Shown here: piece after piece, positions 32,065-41,483 of the stretch
Layout of the letters: each line of letters opens with the position of its first letter
Numbering within the stretch: position 1 is the stretch's first letter
Assembly: GCA_963698395.1 (NCBI GenBank)
Contig: CAVOQQ010000003.1
Span: 372,001 to 436,000 of the forward strand
Source: JBBQUN01 sp963698395
Lineage (GTDB): Bacteria > Actinomycetota > Acidimicrobiia > Acidimicrobiales > SZUA-35
Direction: 5' to 3'
DNA: 64,000 nt
Position numbers and translations under genes: made by a program
The notes under the pieces: generated by a model
Database searches by the model: none
The model's input: the letters and a program-made list of their open reading frames with translations, nothing else
Told to the model about the DNA's origin: nothing

Positions 32065-33502
32065 GTGACCACGAACGCGCCGCGCTCGACCATTCGCCTC
32101 CGTTCGGCCACCTTGTCCGAGGTGGCCGAACGCGGCATCGCCACTCCGACCTACGACCGCTCCACACTGGTTCCTCGGATCGTGCACCTCGGCGTCGGTG
32201 GATTCCACCGAGCGCACCTGGCGCTCTACTGCGACCGGCTGGCGGCTGCAGGCAGCGACTGGGGCATCGCCGGTATCGGCCTCTTGGCCTCCGACGCGGC
32301 CATGGCCTCGGTGATGGCCGAACAGGACCACCTCTACACGCTCACCGCAAAGGGCAACGGCGAACCAACGTCACAGATCATCGGCAGCATCATCGAATAC
32401 CACCACGTGGCCGACGATCTCGATGCGTTCGTCGCGATCGTTGCTCGGCCGGATACGGCGATCGTCTCCATGACCATCACCGAAGCGGGCTACGCCGAAC
32501 CGATCGTCGGATCGAACATCACCTTCGACTGGCTCGTTGCCGGCCTCGAGGCACGCCGAGTCGCCGACCTGCGACCCATCACCATCCTCAGTTGCGACAA
32601 TCTCCCCGGCAATGGGGACGTTGCTCGAGCAGCGACGATGCGGGCCGCCGAGCGTCACAGTGCCGTACTCGCAAGGTGGATCGGCTCCTCCTGTACCTTT
32701 CCGAATTCGATGGTCGATCGCATCACGCCAGTCACCGCCGATGCCGACCGAGACCATCTTCGGGACCGTTACGGCCTCGTCGACCGGTGGCCCGTGGTTG
32801 CCGAGCCGTTCATCCAGTGGGTGATCGAAGATGCCTTCGTCGCCGGGCGACCTCCGTTCGAAACGGTCGGTGTCGTCATCGCCGACGATGTCCACCCGTG
32901 GGAGCTCTACAAGCTCCGCCTGCTGAATGCCGGCCACTCCATGTTGGCCTACCTCTCGAATCTCGCCGGGTTGGTCTTCGTCGACGAAGCGATGGCCAAC
33001 GAGACCATGTCGGCGTTCGTCGAGCGCTTCCTCCACGACGAGGCCGCTCCGACGCTCACCGAGATCGAAGGCTTCCCACGGGGACTACGTCGCCTCGGTC
33101 ATCGAGCGTTTCGCCAACACCGGGGTGCGGGACCAAACCGCTCGCCTGTGCATCGATGGCAGCGCGAAGCTCCCGATCTTCGTCCTCCCGACCGTCGAGC
33201 GTCAGCTCGAACTCGGAGGTCCCATCGCCATGTCGGCGCTCGCCATCGCCGGCTGGGCACGCTACCTCACAGCAACACCCGAAGCCCAGGTGGCCCCCGA
33301 CGCCTCACTCGATCAGGCCCGTTCGTACGCGACTCTCGCCGCAGTCGATCCTGGTGCGTTCCTCGACTTCGAGGCTGTGTTCCCGGCGAGCCTCGCCGGC
33401 AACCAGCGTTTCCGCGGCGCCTTCGTCGATGCCTATGCATTGCTGGCCGAGGGAGACATCCTCGGTGCCGTGGCCAACGCCCTGGCCGGCCAGGTCGAGT
33501 AG
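32065..33502 (+). CDS. mannitol dehydrogenase family protein (frameshifted)
   Basis: The polyol/uronate dehydrogenase has the N-terminal segment VHLGVGGFHRAHLALY (about residues 40-55) and the catalytic K-x4-N-x2-H motif as YKLRLLNAGHSMLAY. After TEIEGFPR the frame shifts at the G-run 33080-33083. Dropping one G lets the sequence continue as GDYVASVIERFANTGVRDQ and KLPIFVLPTVERQLELGG to a stop at 33502, giving 478 residues, the expected length. As sequenced, the first frame runs to 33537 with a nonsense C-terminus. Members act on mannitol, fructuronate, tagaturonate or arabinitol; which one is not clear. Confidence 0.9.
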
Positions 33503-33662
33503 CCGTGCTGCCATCGGTCTGGCCATCGTGCTCCTGACCGACTGGTGTGCGTCGGTGCTGCTCGACCTGGCGTGAGTTCAGGTAGATCCACCCGGTCACA
33601 AAACGGTCAGATGGTCTACTGTCGGCTGCGGCCGGAGGGGCTGAACGACCGATCGAGGCGGC

Positions 33663-34289
33663 ATGGCAGGTACGGGCGGGAACACCACATCACACCCCAT
33701 CTTGATCAGTGGCGACCAGGGTCCCGCTCCCGTGGCGGTGCTCGCTGGCATCACCATCGACCTGTCCAGGCGGGGACGACCGGCAGGACGACCCGTCCGG
33801 GTTGCGGTCATCGATCGGTCCGACCGGTCGCTCATTCGGCTTCGGCAGCTGCCGACCAACGACTGCTACGTGACCATCGACGATCTCGTCGGTATCGAAG
33901 GGCTCCTCGATCAGCTCACCGAACGCACCCTGCTCGAGCCTCGAGTGGCCGGGCTCGATCTGCTCATCGTCAACGAACTCGCCCGACTGCTGAGCTTCCT
34001 GTCCCGTAGCGGTCGCGTCGATCTCGCCGGTCGACTCGGCGAGCTGATCGAGCGACACGACGGCGACCGGCTCATGGTGGCCGCGTCATGCAGCCACCCC
34101 GAGCTCTTGCCTCCGCAGGTCCGAGGCTCGTTCCGCTCATCGCTCGATTGCGGGGCCGATGGCAACGGTCGTCTGGCAAACCCGAACGGCGAGACGGTCA
34201 TCGACCTGCGTGAGTGGTCACCCGAACGGGTGACCACCGCCGTCGCCGCGGTCACCCAGGCGCGTACCGTCACCCAGGCCGGCGCCTGA
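33663..34289 (+). CDS. hypothetical protein, possibly degenerate FtsK/EccC-like P-loop fold
   Basis: The 208-residue protein starts at ATG 33663 after GAGGCGG. The order of elements recalls an FtsK/EccC-type ATPase domain: an initial strand-loop PILISGDQGPAPVAVL where a P-loop would be, then VRVAVIDRSDRSLIRL, a Walker B-like LDLLIVNELARLL, and the sensor-like DRLMVAASCSHPELLP. The Lys and Ser/Thr of Walker A are absent, so ATP hydrolysis is unlikely. The family comparison is my inference from pattern alone. It stands alone, convergent with lysS. Confidence 0.6.
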   Translation: MAGTGGNTTSHPILISGDQGPAPVAVLAGITIDLSRRGRPAGRPVRVAVIDRSDRSLIRLRQLPTNDCYVTIDDLVGIEGLLDQLTERTLLEPRVAGLDLLIVNELARLLSFLSRSGRVDLAGRLGELIERHDGDRLMVAASCSHPELLPPQVRGSFRSSLDCGADGNGRLANPNGETVIDLREWSPERVTTAVAAVTQARTVTQAGA

Positions 34290-34324
34290 CCCGCGTCGAG
34301 TGGGCGTGTCGCGAGCAGTCAGGC
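34284..34324. terminator. possible hairpin over convergent stops
   Basis: GCCTGAC (34284-34290) and GTCAGGC (34318-34324) are complementary arms around the gap between the hypothetical gene and lysS. The loop is long (27 nt) and could fold further. Confidence 0.3.
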
Positions 34325-35791
34325 CTGTTCGGGGCGCAACGTGGGGAACAGCACCACGTCTCGGATGGTGTGGACGTCGGCCAGCAGCATGACGAGGCGA
34401 TCGATACCGATGCCGAGACCGCCCGTGGGGGGTAGTCCGTATTCCATGGCTCGCAGATAGTCCTCGTCGACCACCATGGCCTCCTCGTCGCCGTCGGCCT
34501 TGAGCTGTGCCTGGTCTTCGAACCGGGCCCGCTGTTCGACCGGGTCGATCAATTCGGAGAACGCATTGCACAACTCACGGCCGGCGACGATCGCTTCGAA
34601 CCGTTCGGTCATGCCCGGCTCGCTGCGATGGTCACGTGACAGGGGCGAGACTTCCTTGGGATAGTCGGTGACGAACACCGGTCCCCAGAGCGCCGCCTCG
34701 GTGGTCTTCTCGTAGATCTCCAGCACGAGCTTGCCTGGACCGTAGGAGTCCTTCACCTCGACCCCGAGATCCTTCGCCGTGGCTCGTAGCTCGTCGAGGT
34801 CGGTGTCGAGCGACAGCGCGAGCCCGGTGTGCTCCTCGATGAGCTCCAGCATCGTGGCCCGCCGCCACGGCGTGCTGAGGTCGAGCTCGCGCTCGCCATA
34901 GGTCAGCTGCGTGGTGCCATGGAGCTCGGTGGCCAGATAGGCGACGAGCTCTTCGGTGAGCGACATGATGTCGGCGTAGTCGGCATAGGCCTGATAGAGC
35001 TCGAGCATGGTGAACTCGGGGTTGTGCCGGGTGCTCATGCCCTCGTTGCGGAACACTCGACCGATCTCGAAGACCCGTTCGAACCCGCCGGCGATCAGAC
35101 GCTTGAGGTAGAGCTCGGGTGCGATCCGCAGGTAGAGCTCGGCGTCGAGCGCGTTGTGGTGGGTGGTGAACGGCGTGGCCAGTGCTCCCCCGGGAATCGG
35201 GTGCAACATGGGCGTCTCGACCTCCATGAAGCGGCGGTCTTCGAGCCAGCGCCGGATCAGCGAGATGATCCTCGACCGCATCACGAAGACGTCACGGCTC
35301 TCCGGTGTGACCCAGAGGTCGACATAACGCTGGCGATACCGAGTGTCGGGATCGGAAATGCCATGGAACTTGTCGGGGAAGGGGCGGGCGGCCGGGGCGA
35401 GCATGACCCAGGACTCGACCTTGATCGACAACTCTCCCTTCCGGGTCTTCATGATCTCGCCCGACACACCGATCCAGTCGCCGAGGCTCAGGTCGGTGAA
35501 GGCAGCGAAGTCGGGAGTGACCTTGGAAGGGGCGAACAACTGGATGCGGCCACCGCCATCTTGCAGGGTGCCGAAGGCGAGCTTGCCTTGCACCCGACGC
35601 AGCATGAGGCGTCCGGCGATCGTCGCCTGGACGCCGGTTTCGGCGCCGTCGTCGAGATCGCCGAACTCGGCGCGCAGCGCGTCGGAGGTGGTGCTGGGGG
35701 TGAACTGGTAGGGGATCGTCAGCGAGGCCGACGGCTGCGTCGTGGCGGTGTCGGCGCCGGTGGCGTCGGTGGTCTGCTCAGGTGTGGTCAC
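34319..35791 (-). CDS. lysS: lysine-tRNA ligase (class II)
   Basis: The 490-residue class II synthetase charges tRNA-Lys. An N-terminal OB-fold anticodon-binding domain (VQATIAGRLMLRRVQGKLAF near residue 55) precedes the catalytic domain with motif 2 FRNEGMSTRHNPEFTMLEL (near 255) and motif 3 GLGIGIDRLVMLL (near 465). The length is normal. It starts at GTG 35791, six bp after nadC, so the order nadB-nadC-lysS looks like one operon. Confidence 0.96.
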   Translation of the reverse strand: MTTPEQTTDATGADTATTQPSASLTIPYQFTPSTTSDALRAEFGDLDDGAETGVQATIAGRLMLRRVQGKLAFGTLQDGGGRIQLFAPSKVTPDFAAFTDLSLGDWIGVSGEIMKTRKGELSIKVESWVMLAPAARPFPDKFHGISDPDTRYRQRYVDLWVTPESRDVFVMRSRIISLIRRWLEDRRFMEVETPMLHPIPGGALATPFTTHHNALDAELYLRIAPELYLKRLIAGGFERVFEIGRVFRNEGMSTRHNPEFTMLELYQAYADYADIMSLTEELVAYLATELHGTTQLTYGERELDLSTPWRRATMLELIEEHTGLALSLDTDLDELRATAKDLGVEVKDSYGPGKLVLEIYEKTTEAALWGPVFVTDYPKEVSPLSRDHRSEPGMTERFEAIVAGRELCNAFSELIDPVEQRARFEDQAQLKADGDEEAMVVDEDYLRAMEYGLPPTGGLGIGIDRLVMLLADVHTIRDVVLFPTLRPEQA

Positions 35792-35796
35792 GGCAC

Positions 35797-36675
35797 TCAG
35801 ACTTGGTCAGGCACGACATCGAGACCGATGTCGAGCACGGTGGACGAATTGGTGAGCGCGCCCGACGACAGCAGGTCGACGTGGGAGTCGGCATAGGCGT
35901 CGAGCGTGTCGAAGGTGATTCCGCCGGACGCCTCGAGAAGCGGCCGCTTCCTGCCCGGTTGCTCGGCGGCCCAGGCGTTGGTGGCCGCAACGAGGTCGCG
36001 CAGCTCGGCGGGAGCAAAGTTGTCGAGCAAGATGATGTCGGCGCCGGCCTCGAGGGCCTCGATCATCAGCTCACGGGAGTCGGCCTCGACGTGGATGGTG
36101 CGCCCGGGCCAGCGGCTGTGCGCCAACGCCACGGCATCGGCGATGGTGGTACCGAAGAGGTGGTTGTCCTTGATCATCAGCCAGTCGGAGAGATTCCCGC
36201 GGTGGTTCGACGCGCCGCCCGCTCGCACGGCTGCCTTCTGCAGCGACCGGTAGCCAGGAAGTGTCTTGCGGGTGTCCCAGACGATCACTCGACCGTCGGC
36301 GACCTCGACCCAACGGGCCGCGCCGGTGGCGATCCCCGAGAGGTGGCTGAGGAAGTTCAGCGCCGTCCGTTCTGCGGTGAGCAGGGTGTTGAAGGGCCCC
36401 TTGGCCGTTCCGATGAGATCGCCGGCCTCCACGCTGTCGCCGTCGGTCTTGACCCACTCGACGCTGAGCCGCGGATCGAGCGCAGCGAACGTCTCCTCGA
36501 CACAAAGGCAGCCGGCGACGACGCCCTTCGCCCGGGAACGGAACTCTGCGGTGGCCGTGAGCGACGGGTCGATCAGCGATGAGGTGAGATCGCCGAAGGG
36601 CGTCAGGTCTTCCGCGAGCGCTCGCTCGACGAGGAACCGGACATCGTGACGTGGTGGGTGGAGATCGGGGCGCAC
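35797..36675 (-). CDS. nadC: nicotinate-nucleotide pyrophosphorylase (carboxylating)
   Basis: The 292-residue NadC turns quinolinate and PRPP into nicotinate mononucleotide in de novo NAD synthesis. Signatures are GDLTSSLI near residue 29, ERTALNFLSHLSGIAT, WDTRKTLPGYRSLQKAAVRA (about 133-152) and EASGGI with the phosphate-binding tail. GTG 36675 is chosen because TACCCT precedes it by seven bases. A longer in-frame start at 36732 would overlap nadB. It follows nadB. Confidence 0.95.
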   Translation of the reverse strand: MRPDLHPPRHDVRFLVERALAEDLTPFGDLTSSLIDPSLTATAEFRSRAKGVVAGCLCVEETFAALDPRLSVEWVKTDGDSVEAGDLIGTAKGPFNTLLTAERTALNFLSHLSGIATGAARWVEVADGRVIVWDTRKTLPGYRSLQKAAVRAGGASNHRGNLSDWLMIKDNHLFGTTIADAVALAHSRWPGRTIHVEADSRELMIEALEAGADIILLDNFAPAELRDLVAATNAWAAEQPGRKRPLLEASGGITFDTLDAYADSHVDLLSSGALTNSSTVLDIGLDVVPDQV

Positions 36676-36682
36676 ACCGAAC

Positions 36683-36688
36683 AGGGTA
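36683..36688 (-). promoter_or_regulatory. -10 element of nadC (leaderless)
   Basis: TACCCT on the minus strand ends 7 nt before GTG 36675. It lies across the junction with nadB, so nadC may have its own promoter. Confidence 0.45.
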
Positions 36689-36692
36689 CGGG

Positions 36693-38273
36693 TCAGGGAG
36701 TCGCAGTGCGGACGAGTTGTCGTACCAACCACTCGTCTTTGGTCTCGGGGTGGTCTTCACGAGTGTGGGCACCGCGGCTCTCCTCGCGTGATGTCGCAGC
36801 AGCAACCAGCCCACGACCGAGGGTGACGAGGTTGCGGACCTCGGCCCACTCGGTTGCTGGATCGTCTGGCGGGACCTCCCGGGCCAGCTCGTCGAGACGG
36901 GCGGCCGTGGTGGCGAGACTGTCGGCCGTGCGAACGACGCCGGCCCCTCTCGTCATCGAGGTCTGCACGTCGAGGCGCACCTCGGCGGCGTCACGGGAGA
37001 GGTTTCCTCCGAAGAGCACCGGCGTGAGCGGCTCGAGCTGTCTTCCTCCGACCCGGTCGGCCTGGGGCGCGAGCACGCTTCGCATCGCCCCGGTGGCTTC
37101 GGCGACAACCTTGCCGGCGGCGATCGCATCGACAGCACGAGGAGCGAAGACCATGCCTTCGAGCAGTGAGTTCGAAGCCAAGCGGTTCGCTCCATGGACG
37201 CCGCTACAGGCGACCTCGCCTGCGCCCCAGAGACCGGGGATCGAGGTGGCGCCGTCGAGATCGGTGACCAGACCGCCACAGGTGTAGTGAGCGGCCGGAG
37301 CGATCGGAAGGAGATCGCGAGCCGGGTCGAGACCCACCTCCTCCAATGACGACATGATGGTGGGGAACCGGATGTCGAACTGCTCGAGCTCACGCGCGTC
37401 GAGGAACAGATGGTCGACATCTTGCTCGAGCATCCGCTTCATCATCGCCCGGGACACCACGTCTCGAGGCAACAGTTCATCGACGAAGCGCTCACCGTTG
37501 GCATCGCGCAGCAACGCCCCATGACCGCGAAGTGCTTCGGAGAGCAGGGGTCGCGGCATCGAGGGGTGATGGAGGGCGGTGGGGTGGAACTGGACGAACT
37601 CGATGTCGGCCAGGGCCGCGCCCGCGGCCAGGCCCATGGCGATGCCGTCGCCGGTGGCCTCGACGGGGTTCGTGGTCACGGCGAAGAGCTGGCCGGCACC
37701 GCCGGCCGCCAACAGCACATTGCGGGCCAGGATCTCGGTGAGCTGACCCGTCTCGGACACATACGAGACGCCGACACATCGGCCGTTCTCGATCAGCAGC
37801 GTTTCGGCGAACGCATGCTCGACCAGGGCGGCGGCGGTGTCGTGGACCGCGATCACCAACGCCCGCTCGATCTCGGCACCGGTGGCTGCACCCTTGGAAT
37901 GCAGGATGCGTGGCATCGAGTGGCCGCCCTCGCGGGCGAGCTTGTACGCACCTCCTGCATCGGTGTCGAACATGGCGCCCATGGCGATCAGCTCGTTGAC
38001 CCGTGCCGGTCCCTCGTCGACCAGCACCCGCACGGCGTCGAGGTCGCACAACCCGGCGCCGGCCGACAGGGTGTCGGCGAGATGCAGGTCGGTCGAGTCG
38101 GCCTCGGCGCCGAGCACGGCGGCAACACCACCCTGGGCCCACCGAGTGGTGGCCTGATGCAACTGACTCTTGGTGATGACGCCGACCGTGAGACGATGCG
38201 CACTGGCAGCACGGACAGCGGCCGAGAGCCCGGCTACACCGCTCCCGACGACGAGCAGATCGAGTTCTGGCAT
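36693..38273 (-). CDS. nadB: L-aspartate oxidase
   Basis: The 526-residue flavoenzyme oxidises L-aspartate to iminoaspartate, the first step of quinolinate synthesis. The FAD dinucleotide fold is at the N-terminus (LDLLVVGSGVAGLSAAVRAA). REGGHSMPRILHSKG (near residue 118) and HYTCGGLVTDLDG (near 330) are typical of NadB and of the fumarate reductase/succinate dehydrogenase flavoprotein family. The length is normal. nadC follows; nadA is not in the window. Confidence 0.95.
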   Translation of the reverse strand: MPELDLLVVGSGVAGLSAAVRAASAHRLTVGVITKSQLHQATTRWAQGGVAAVLGAEADSTDLHLADTLSAGAGLCDLDAVRVLVDEGPARVNELIAMGAMFDTDAGGAYKLAREGGHSMPRILHSKGAATGAEIERALVIAVHDTAAALVEHAFAETLLIENGRCVGVSYVSETGQLTEILARNVLLAAGGAGQLFAVTTNPVEATGDGIAMGLAAGAALADIEFVQFHPTALHHPSMPRPLLSEALRGHGALLRDANGERFVDELLPRDVVSRAMMKRMLEQDVDHLFLDARELEQFDIRFPTIMSSLEEVGLDPARDLLPIAPAAHYTCGGLVTDLDGATSIPGLWGAGEVACSGVHGANRLASNSLLEGMVFAPRAVDAIAAGKVVAEATGAMRSVLAPQADRVGGRQLEPLTPVLFGGNLSRDAAEVRLDVQTSMTRGAGVVRTADSLATTAARLDELAREVPPDDPATEWAEVRNLVTLGRGLVAAATSREESRGAHTREDHPETKDEWLVRQLVRTATP

Positions 38274-38351
38274 CGTGCCGTTCTAGCGCCGATTCGGCCC
38301 GACCGCGGTGTTGGGCGTTCGGGAATCACCCGTCGACGCCGTCGGAACTCG

Positions 38352-38801
38352 CTAGAGCTCGCCGATGTTGCTCACCTCGCCGTAGGCCTTCGCGCGGTCA
38401 TAGCGGGGGTGCACGAAGTCGGGGTCCAGATCCAAGAGTGGATCCATGACGAAGTTGCGCTCGTGCATTCGTGGGTGCGGGACGACGAGTTCGGTGGTGC
38501 TCACCCGGACCCCGTCGATCCACAGGACGTCGACGTCGAGCGTTCGAGGCCCCCACCGAACGACCCGCTCACGACCGGCCGCCCGCTCCAGGCGCCGACA
38601 GGTCTCGAGCAATTCGTGAGGGAGTTGGCTCGTGTCGAGCTGGACGACGATGTTGAGATACGCACCTTGCTCGGGCCCTCCGACGGGAGCGGACTCATAG
38701 AGCGACGAAACCGCAACGAGGTCAGGCATGTCGGCAACCGCTGCTCGGAGGTACCCGAGTCGATCGCCGAGATTGCTCCCGAGGCCGAGGAAGGCCCGCA
38801 T
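38352..38801 (-). CDS. folK: 2-amino-4-hydroxy-6-hydroxymethyldihydropteridine pyrophosphokinase
   Basis: The 149-residue HPPK transfers pyrophosphate from ATP to the pterin in folate synthesis. FLGLGSNLGDRLGYLRAAV is at the N-terminus, and the metal-binding RWGPRTLDVDVLW (about residues 82-94) and VPHPRMHERNFVMDPL (about 107-122) are intact. Its ATG shares one base with the folB stop (TGATG), so folB and folK are coupled. It is the last gene of the folP-to-folK run. Confidence 0.95.
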   Translation of the reverse strand: MRAFLGLGSNLGDRLGYLRAAVADMPDLVAVSSLYESAPVGGPEQGAYLNIVVQLDTSQLPHELLETCRRLERAAGRERVVRWGPRTLDVDVLWIDGVRVSTTELVVPHPRMHERNFVMDPLLDLDPDFVHPRYDRAKAYGEVSNIGEL

Positions 38802-39172
38802 CAGCGACTTCGGCGAATCCGCACACCGGTGGTGTCGATGTGCTGGGCCACCGGCGGCCGCAGTTTGCGAGCCACCACGGTGACGGCCTCGACCCTTGCG
38901 TTCTCGAGCGTGATCTCGGCCACTCGAGTGGCCATGCGCTCGAGCAACAGGAAGCGCTCGACGTTCAGGACATCGGCGAGTCGGTTGCTCAGGGCTCCGT
39001 AGTCGACCGTCGTCTCGAGATCATCGGTTCGGCCCGCCTCGCTCATGTCGAGCTCGATGTCGAGGTCGAACTCGAAGGGCTGACGACGTGCCTGCTCCTC
39101 GGGCAAGACGCCGCAGTAGACCAGGAGTTCGAGACCTCGGACCTCGATGAGGTCGGGGGATCGATCAGTCAC
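38801..39172 (-). CDS. folB: dihydroneopterin aldolase
   Basis: The 123-residue FolB cleaves 7,8-dihydroneopterin to the hydroxymethylpterin used by FolK. Motifs are GLELLVYCGVLPEEQARRQP (about residues 13-32) and TVDYGALSNRLADVL. The Lys general base is in the C-terminal VVARKLRPP. It overlaps the upstream phosphatase-like gene by 8 bp and folK by 1 bp. It lies in the folate operon. Confidence 0.93.
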   Translation of the reverse strand: MTDRSPDLIEVRGLELLVYCGVLPEEQARRQPFEFDLDIELDMSEAGRTDDLETTVDYGALSNRLADVLNVERFLLLERMATRVAEITLENARVEAVTVVARKLRPPVAQHIDTTGVRIRRSR

Positions 39173-39680
39173 GTTGCAGCTTCTTCGCCTCGACGGCTGC
39201 CGACGCGAGCTCGCGACCGACCGGACCCATCTGACGTTCGAGAATGCGCTCGATCACGATGATCGCCTTCGAGGTCTCGGGCACCATGCCGGACCACTGC
39301 AGGTAGCCGGCCATGAGCCCGGCGAGTCGATCGCCGACCTCTTCGGTGTGGAGGAGCAGTTTCGAACCGTTGGCCAGCAGTGCCGAGAGCTGGGGAAAGA
39401 TCTGCGCCATCGCCACCTCGGGATCGACGCTCGGCGTGAGCGGCCAGTGCTTCCACGGCAACCCGAGTTCGTCGTAGCTGTGCAGATTGTGCGACGAGGG
39501 GATGAGCGAGATGACGAACGAGAAGTTCCGCTCCCGGATCCAGATGATCTCCTCTTGGCGACGGACACGACGATGATTCGTCCCGTAGCCGCCGGGACGT
39601 TCACACACCGCAAGCTGATCGGCGATGATCCAACGAAAATGTCGAGGCTCGATGCCTTGAGCCCACCTACCCTTCGCCAT
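39165..39680 (-). CDS. phosphatase-like protein lacking the catalytic Cys, in folate operon
   Basis: The 171-residue protein has the layout of a dual-specificity phosphatase: IIWIRERNFSFVISLIPSSH, a strand-turn with LGLPWKHWPL, and a final loop-helix LLHTEEVGDRLAGLMAGYLQ where HCxxGxxRT would stand. The catalytic Cys is replaced (HTEEVGDR), so it should be inactive as a phosphatase and may bind a phosphate-bearing ligand. The fold call is inference. ATG 39680 lies inside the end of folP (14-bp overlap) and the gene overlaps folB by 8 bp, so it belongs to the folate unit. Role is unknown. Confidence 0.65.
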   Translation of the reverse strand: MAKGRWAQGIEPRHFRWIIADQLAVCERPGGYGTNHRRVRRQEEIIWIRERNFSFVISLIPSSHNLHSYDELGLPWKHWPLTPSVDPEVAMAQIFPQLSALLANGSKLLLHTEEVGDRLAGLMAGYLQWSGMVPETSKAIIVIERILERQMGPVGRELASAAVEAKKLQRD

Positions 39681-40488
39681 CAGGTCCCTTCCACTTCGGG
39701 TCGGCAGCAACGACGGTCGCCGCCTGCCACGCTGCCTTCACATCATGCATTCGGATCATGCTGGCTCCGAGGAGCATGGCATAGGTTGCCGTTGCCACCG
39801 ATCCTTCGAGCCGGTCATCAGCCGGGACCGGTACGTCCGCCCCATCTGATCGAGCCAGTATGGCCCCCAACATGCTCTTTCGGCTCAAACCGACCACGAC
39901 CGGCCAGCCGGTGTCGACCAGCGCCCGCAACCCGGCGAGCAGTGCCAGATTGTGGCTCTCGCTCTTGCCGAACCCGAAACCCGGGTCGATCCAGATGTTC
40001 TGCACCCCGGCGGCCCGGCCGGCGGTGGCCCGCTCGACGAGGAAATCGGTCACCTCGGCCACGACATTTGCGTAGTGCGGTCGGTACTGCATGTCGGCCG
40101 GCTGACCCTGCATGTGCATGGCTATCCAGCCCGCGCCCAGCTCGGCAGCCACCAGGTGGAGCGAGGCCGAGACGTCGTTGATGATCTCGGCTCCGGCCTC
40201 GATGGCAGCACGAGCAACCTCGCCATGGCGAGTGTCGATCGAGATCCGGCACTCCGGGCGAACGGATCGCAGCGATTCGATGACGGGAACGACCCGGCCG
40301 AGTTCGGTGTCGATCGAAACGATCGCGGCACCGGGACGCGTGGATTCGCCACCGATGTCGATGATGTCGGCGCCCTCGTCGAGCATCTGCACGGCTCGAT
40401 CGACCCCGCGGTCGACCGACACGAACTGTCCGCCATCGCTGAACGAGTCAGGCGTGACGTTGAGAATGCCAAGGACGAGGGGGCGCAT
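39667..40488 (-). CDS. folP: dihydropteroate synthase
   Basis: The 273-residue TIM-barrel enzyme condenses hydroxymethylpterin pyrophosphate with p-aminobenzoate. It is the sulfonamide target. The N-terminal LGILNVTPDSFSDGGQF (about residues 6-22), IIDIGGESTRPGA (about 39-51) and WIDPGFGFGKS are intact, and the C-terminal SIRMHDVKA is as expected. It begins 8 bp after tilS. A tandem start or copy is not seen. Confidence 0.96.
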   Translation of the reverse strand: MRPLVLGILNVTPDSFSDGGQFVSVDRGVDRAVQMLDEGADIIDIGGESTRPGAAIVSIDTELGRVVPVIESLRSVRPECRISIDTRHGEVARAAIEAGAEIINDVSASLHLVAAELGAGWIAMHMQGQPADMQYRPHYANVVAEVTDFLVERATAGRAAGVQNIWIDPGFGFGKSESHNLALLAGLRALVDTGWPVVVGLSRKSMLGAILARSDGADVPVPADDRLEGSVATATYAMLLGASMIRMHDVKAAWQAATVVAADPKWKGPDGEG

Positions 40489-40495
40489 GCGGTGG

Positions 40496-41458
40496 TCAGG
40501 CTAGCGAACCGTCGGCGCTCTCGGAGGAGGAATCGCTTGGCGGAGCGACACCGAATCCCGTCGAGGCATCGACCTGCAGCCGTCCGTTCGTCCGCGAAAG
40601 GCGGCGACCGCCGGGAAGTTCGCAGGCCCGGACGCGATGCTCGACGACCTGCCATGCTCGATCGAGTGCTGCGGTCGACGGTGGGTGGCCGCCGACGCTC
40701 CGCAACCACTGTCGAAGCGCGGCACGGGCGACCACCGGCGGAGCCGAGCGCAACGCTGCGGTATCGGCGGCATCGAGTCTGTCGGCCAGTCCGTTCACAC
40801 CGTCGACGAGGGAGCGGGCATGGTCGGCCGTTCGGTTGAGCAGCGGGACCGGGTCGCGCTCGGCGATGTCGGCCAGCAGAGGAAGCAGTTCGTGCCGAAC
40901 TCGATTGCGAACGAATCGTGGATCGTCGTTGCTCGGATCGATGAACGGTTCGAGACCGACCTGCTCGCACAGTTGCTCGGTCTCGAAGCGCCGAAGGCGC
41001 AGGAGCGGATGACTGCCTCCGGGGCGCATCGCCGCCAACCCGTCGGGCCCGGCACCACGGGCAAGATTGATCAACACCGTCTCGGCCTGGTCATCGGCGG
41101 TGTGCCCGAGCAGTGCTCCCGGCCCGAGGGCGCGATGACGGGCTGCCCGAGCACGCGCTTCGAGATTGGGGCCCGAGGGCACCTCGACGACCAGCGATTC
41201 GAAGGCCGCATCGAAGCGACGAGCAGCAGACTCGACGCGATCGGCTTCGTCGGACGAACCCGGGCGAAGACCATGGTCGACGTGCACGGCCGTCACCTCG
41301 AGCCCGGCCGCAACGGCAAGCGCGAGCAACGCCAGAGAGTCCGCGCCTCCCGAGACACCGCACACCACCGGTGTTTGCGGTGCCGGAAAGTGACACCGAT
41401 GGAGCAACTCGCTCACGAATCGGATCTCGACGATGGGGTTCGCTCCCGGTCGAGCCAT
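40496..41458 (-). CDS. tilS: tRNA(Ile)-lysidine synthase
   Basis: The 320-residue TilS converts C34 of the CAU-anticodon tRNA-Ile to lysidine, so that AUA codons are read. The PP-loop CGVSGGADSLALLAL (about residues 33-47) and GHTADDQAETVLINLARGAG (about 120-139) define it. The C-terminal domain is short, as in other actinobacteria. ATG 41458 was chosen; longer in-frame sequence to 41683 lies inside the DUF2342 gene and is low complexity. It is cotranscribed with the zincin gene upstream and folP downstream. Confidence 0.93.
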   Translation of the reverse strand: MARPGANPIVEIRFVSELLHRCHFPAPQTPVVCGVSGGADSLALLALAVAAGLEVTAVHVDHGLRPGSSDEADRVESAARRFDAAFESLVVEVPSGPNLEARARAARHRALGPGALLGHTADDQAETVLINLARGAGPDGLAAMRPGGSHPLLRLRRFETEQLCEQVGLEPFIDPSNDDPRFVRNRVRHELLPLLADIAERDPVPLLNRTADHARSLVDGVNGLADRLDAADTAALRSAPPVVARAALRQWLRSVGGHPPSTAALDRAWQVVEHRVRACELPGGRRLSRTNGRLQVDASTGFGVAPPSDSSSESADGSLA

Positions 41459-41483
41459 CGATCGGGGCGAGTCGGTGCCGGGG

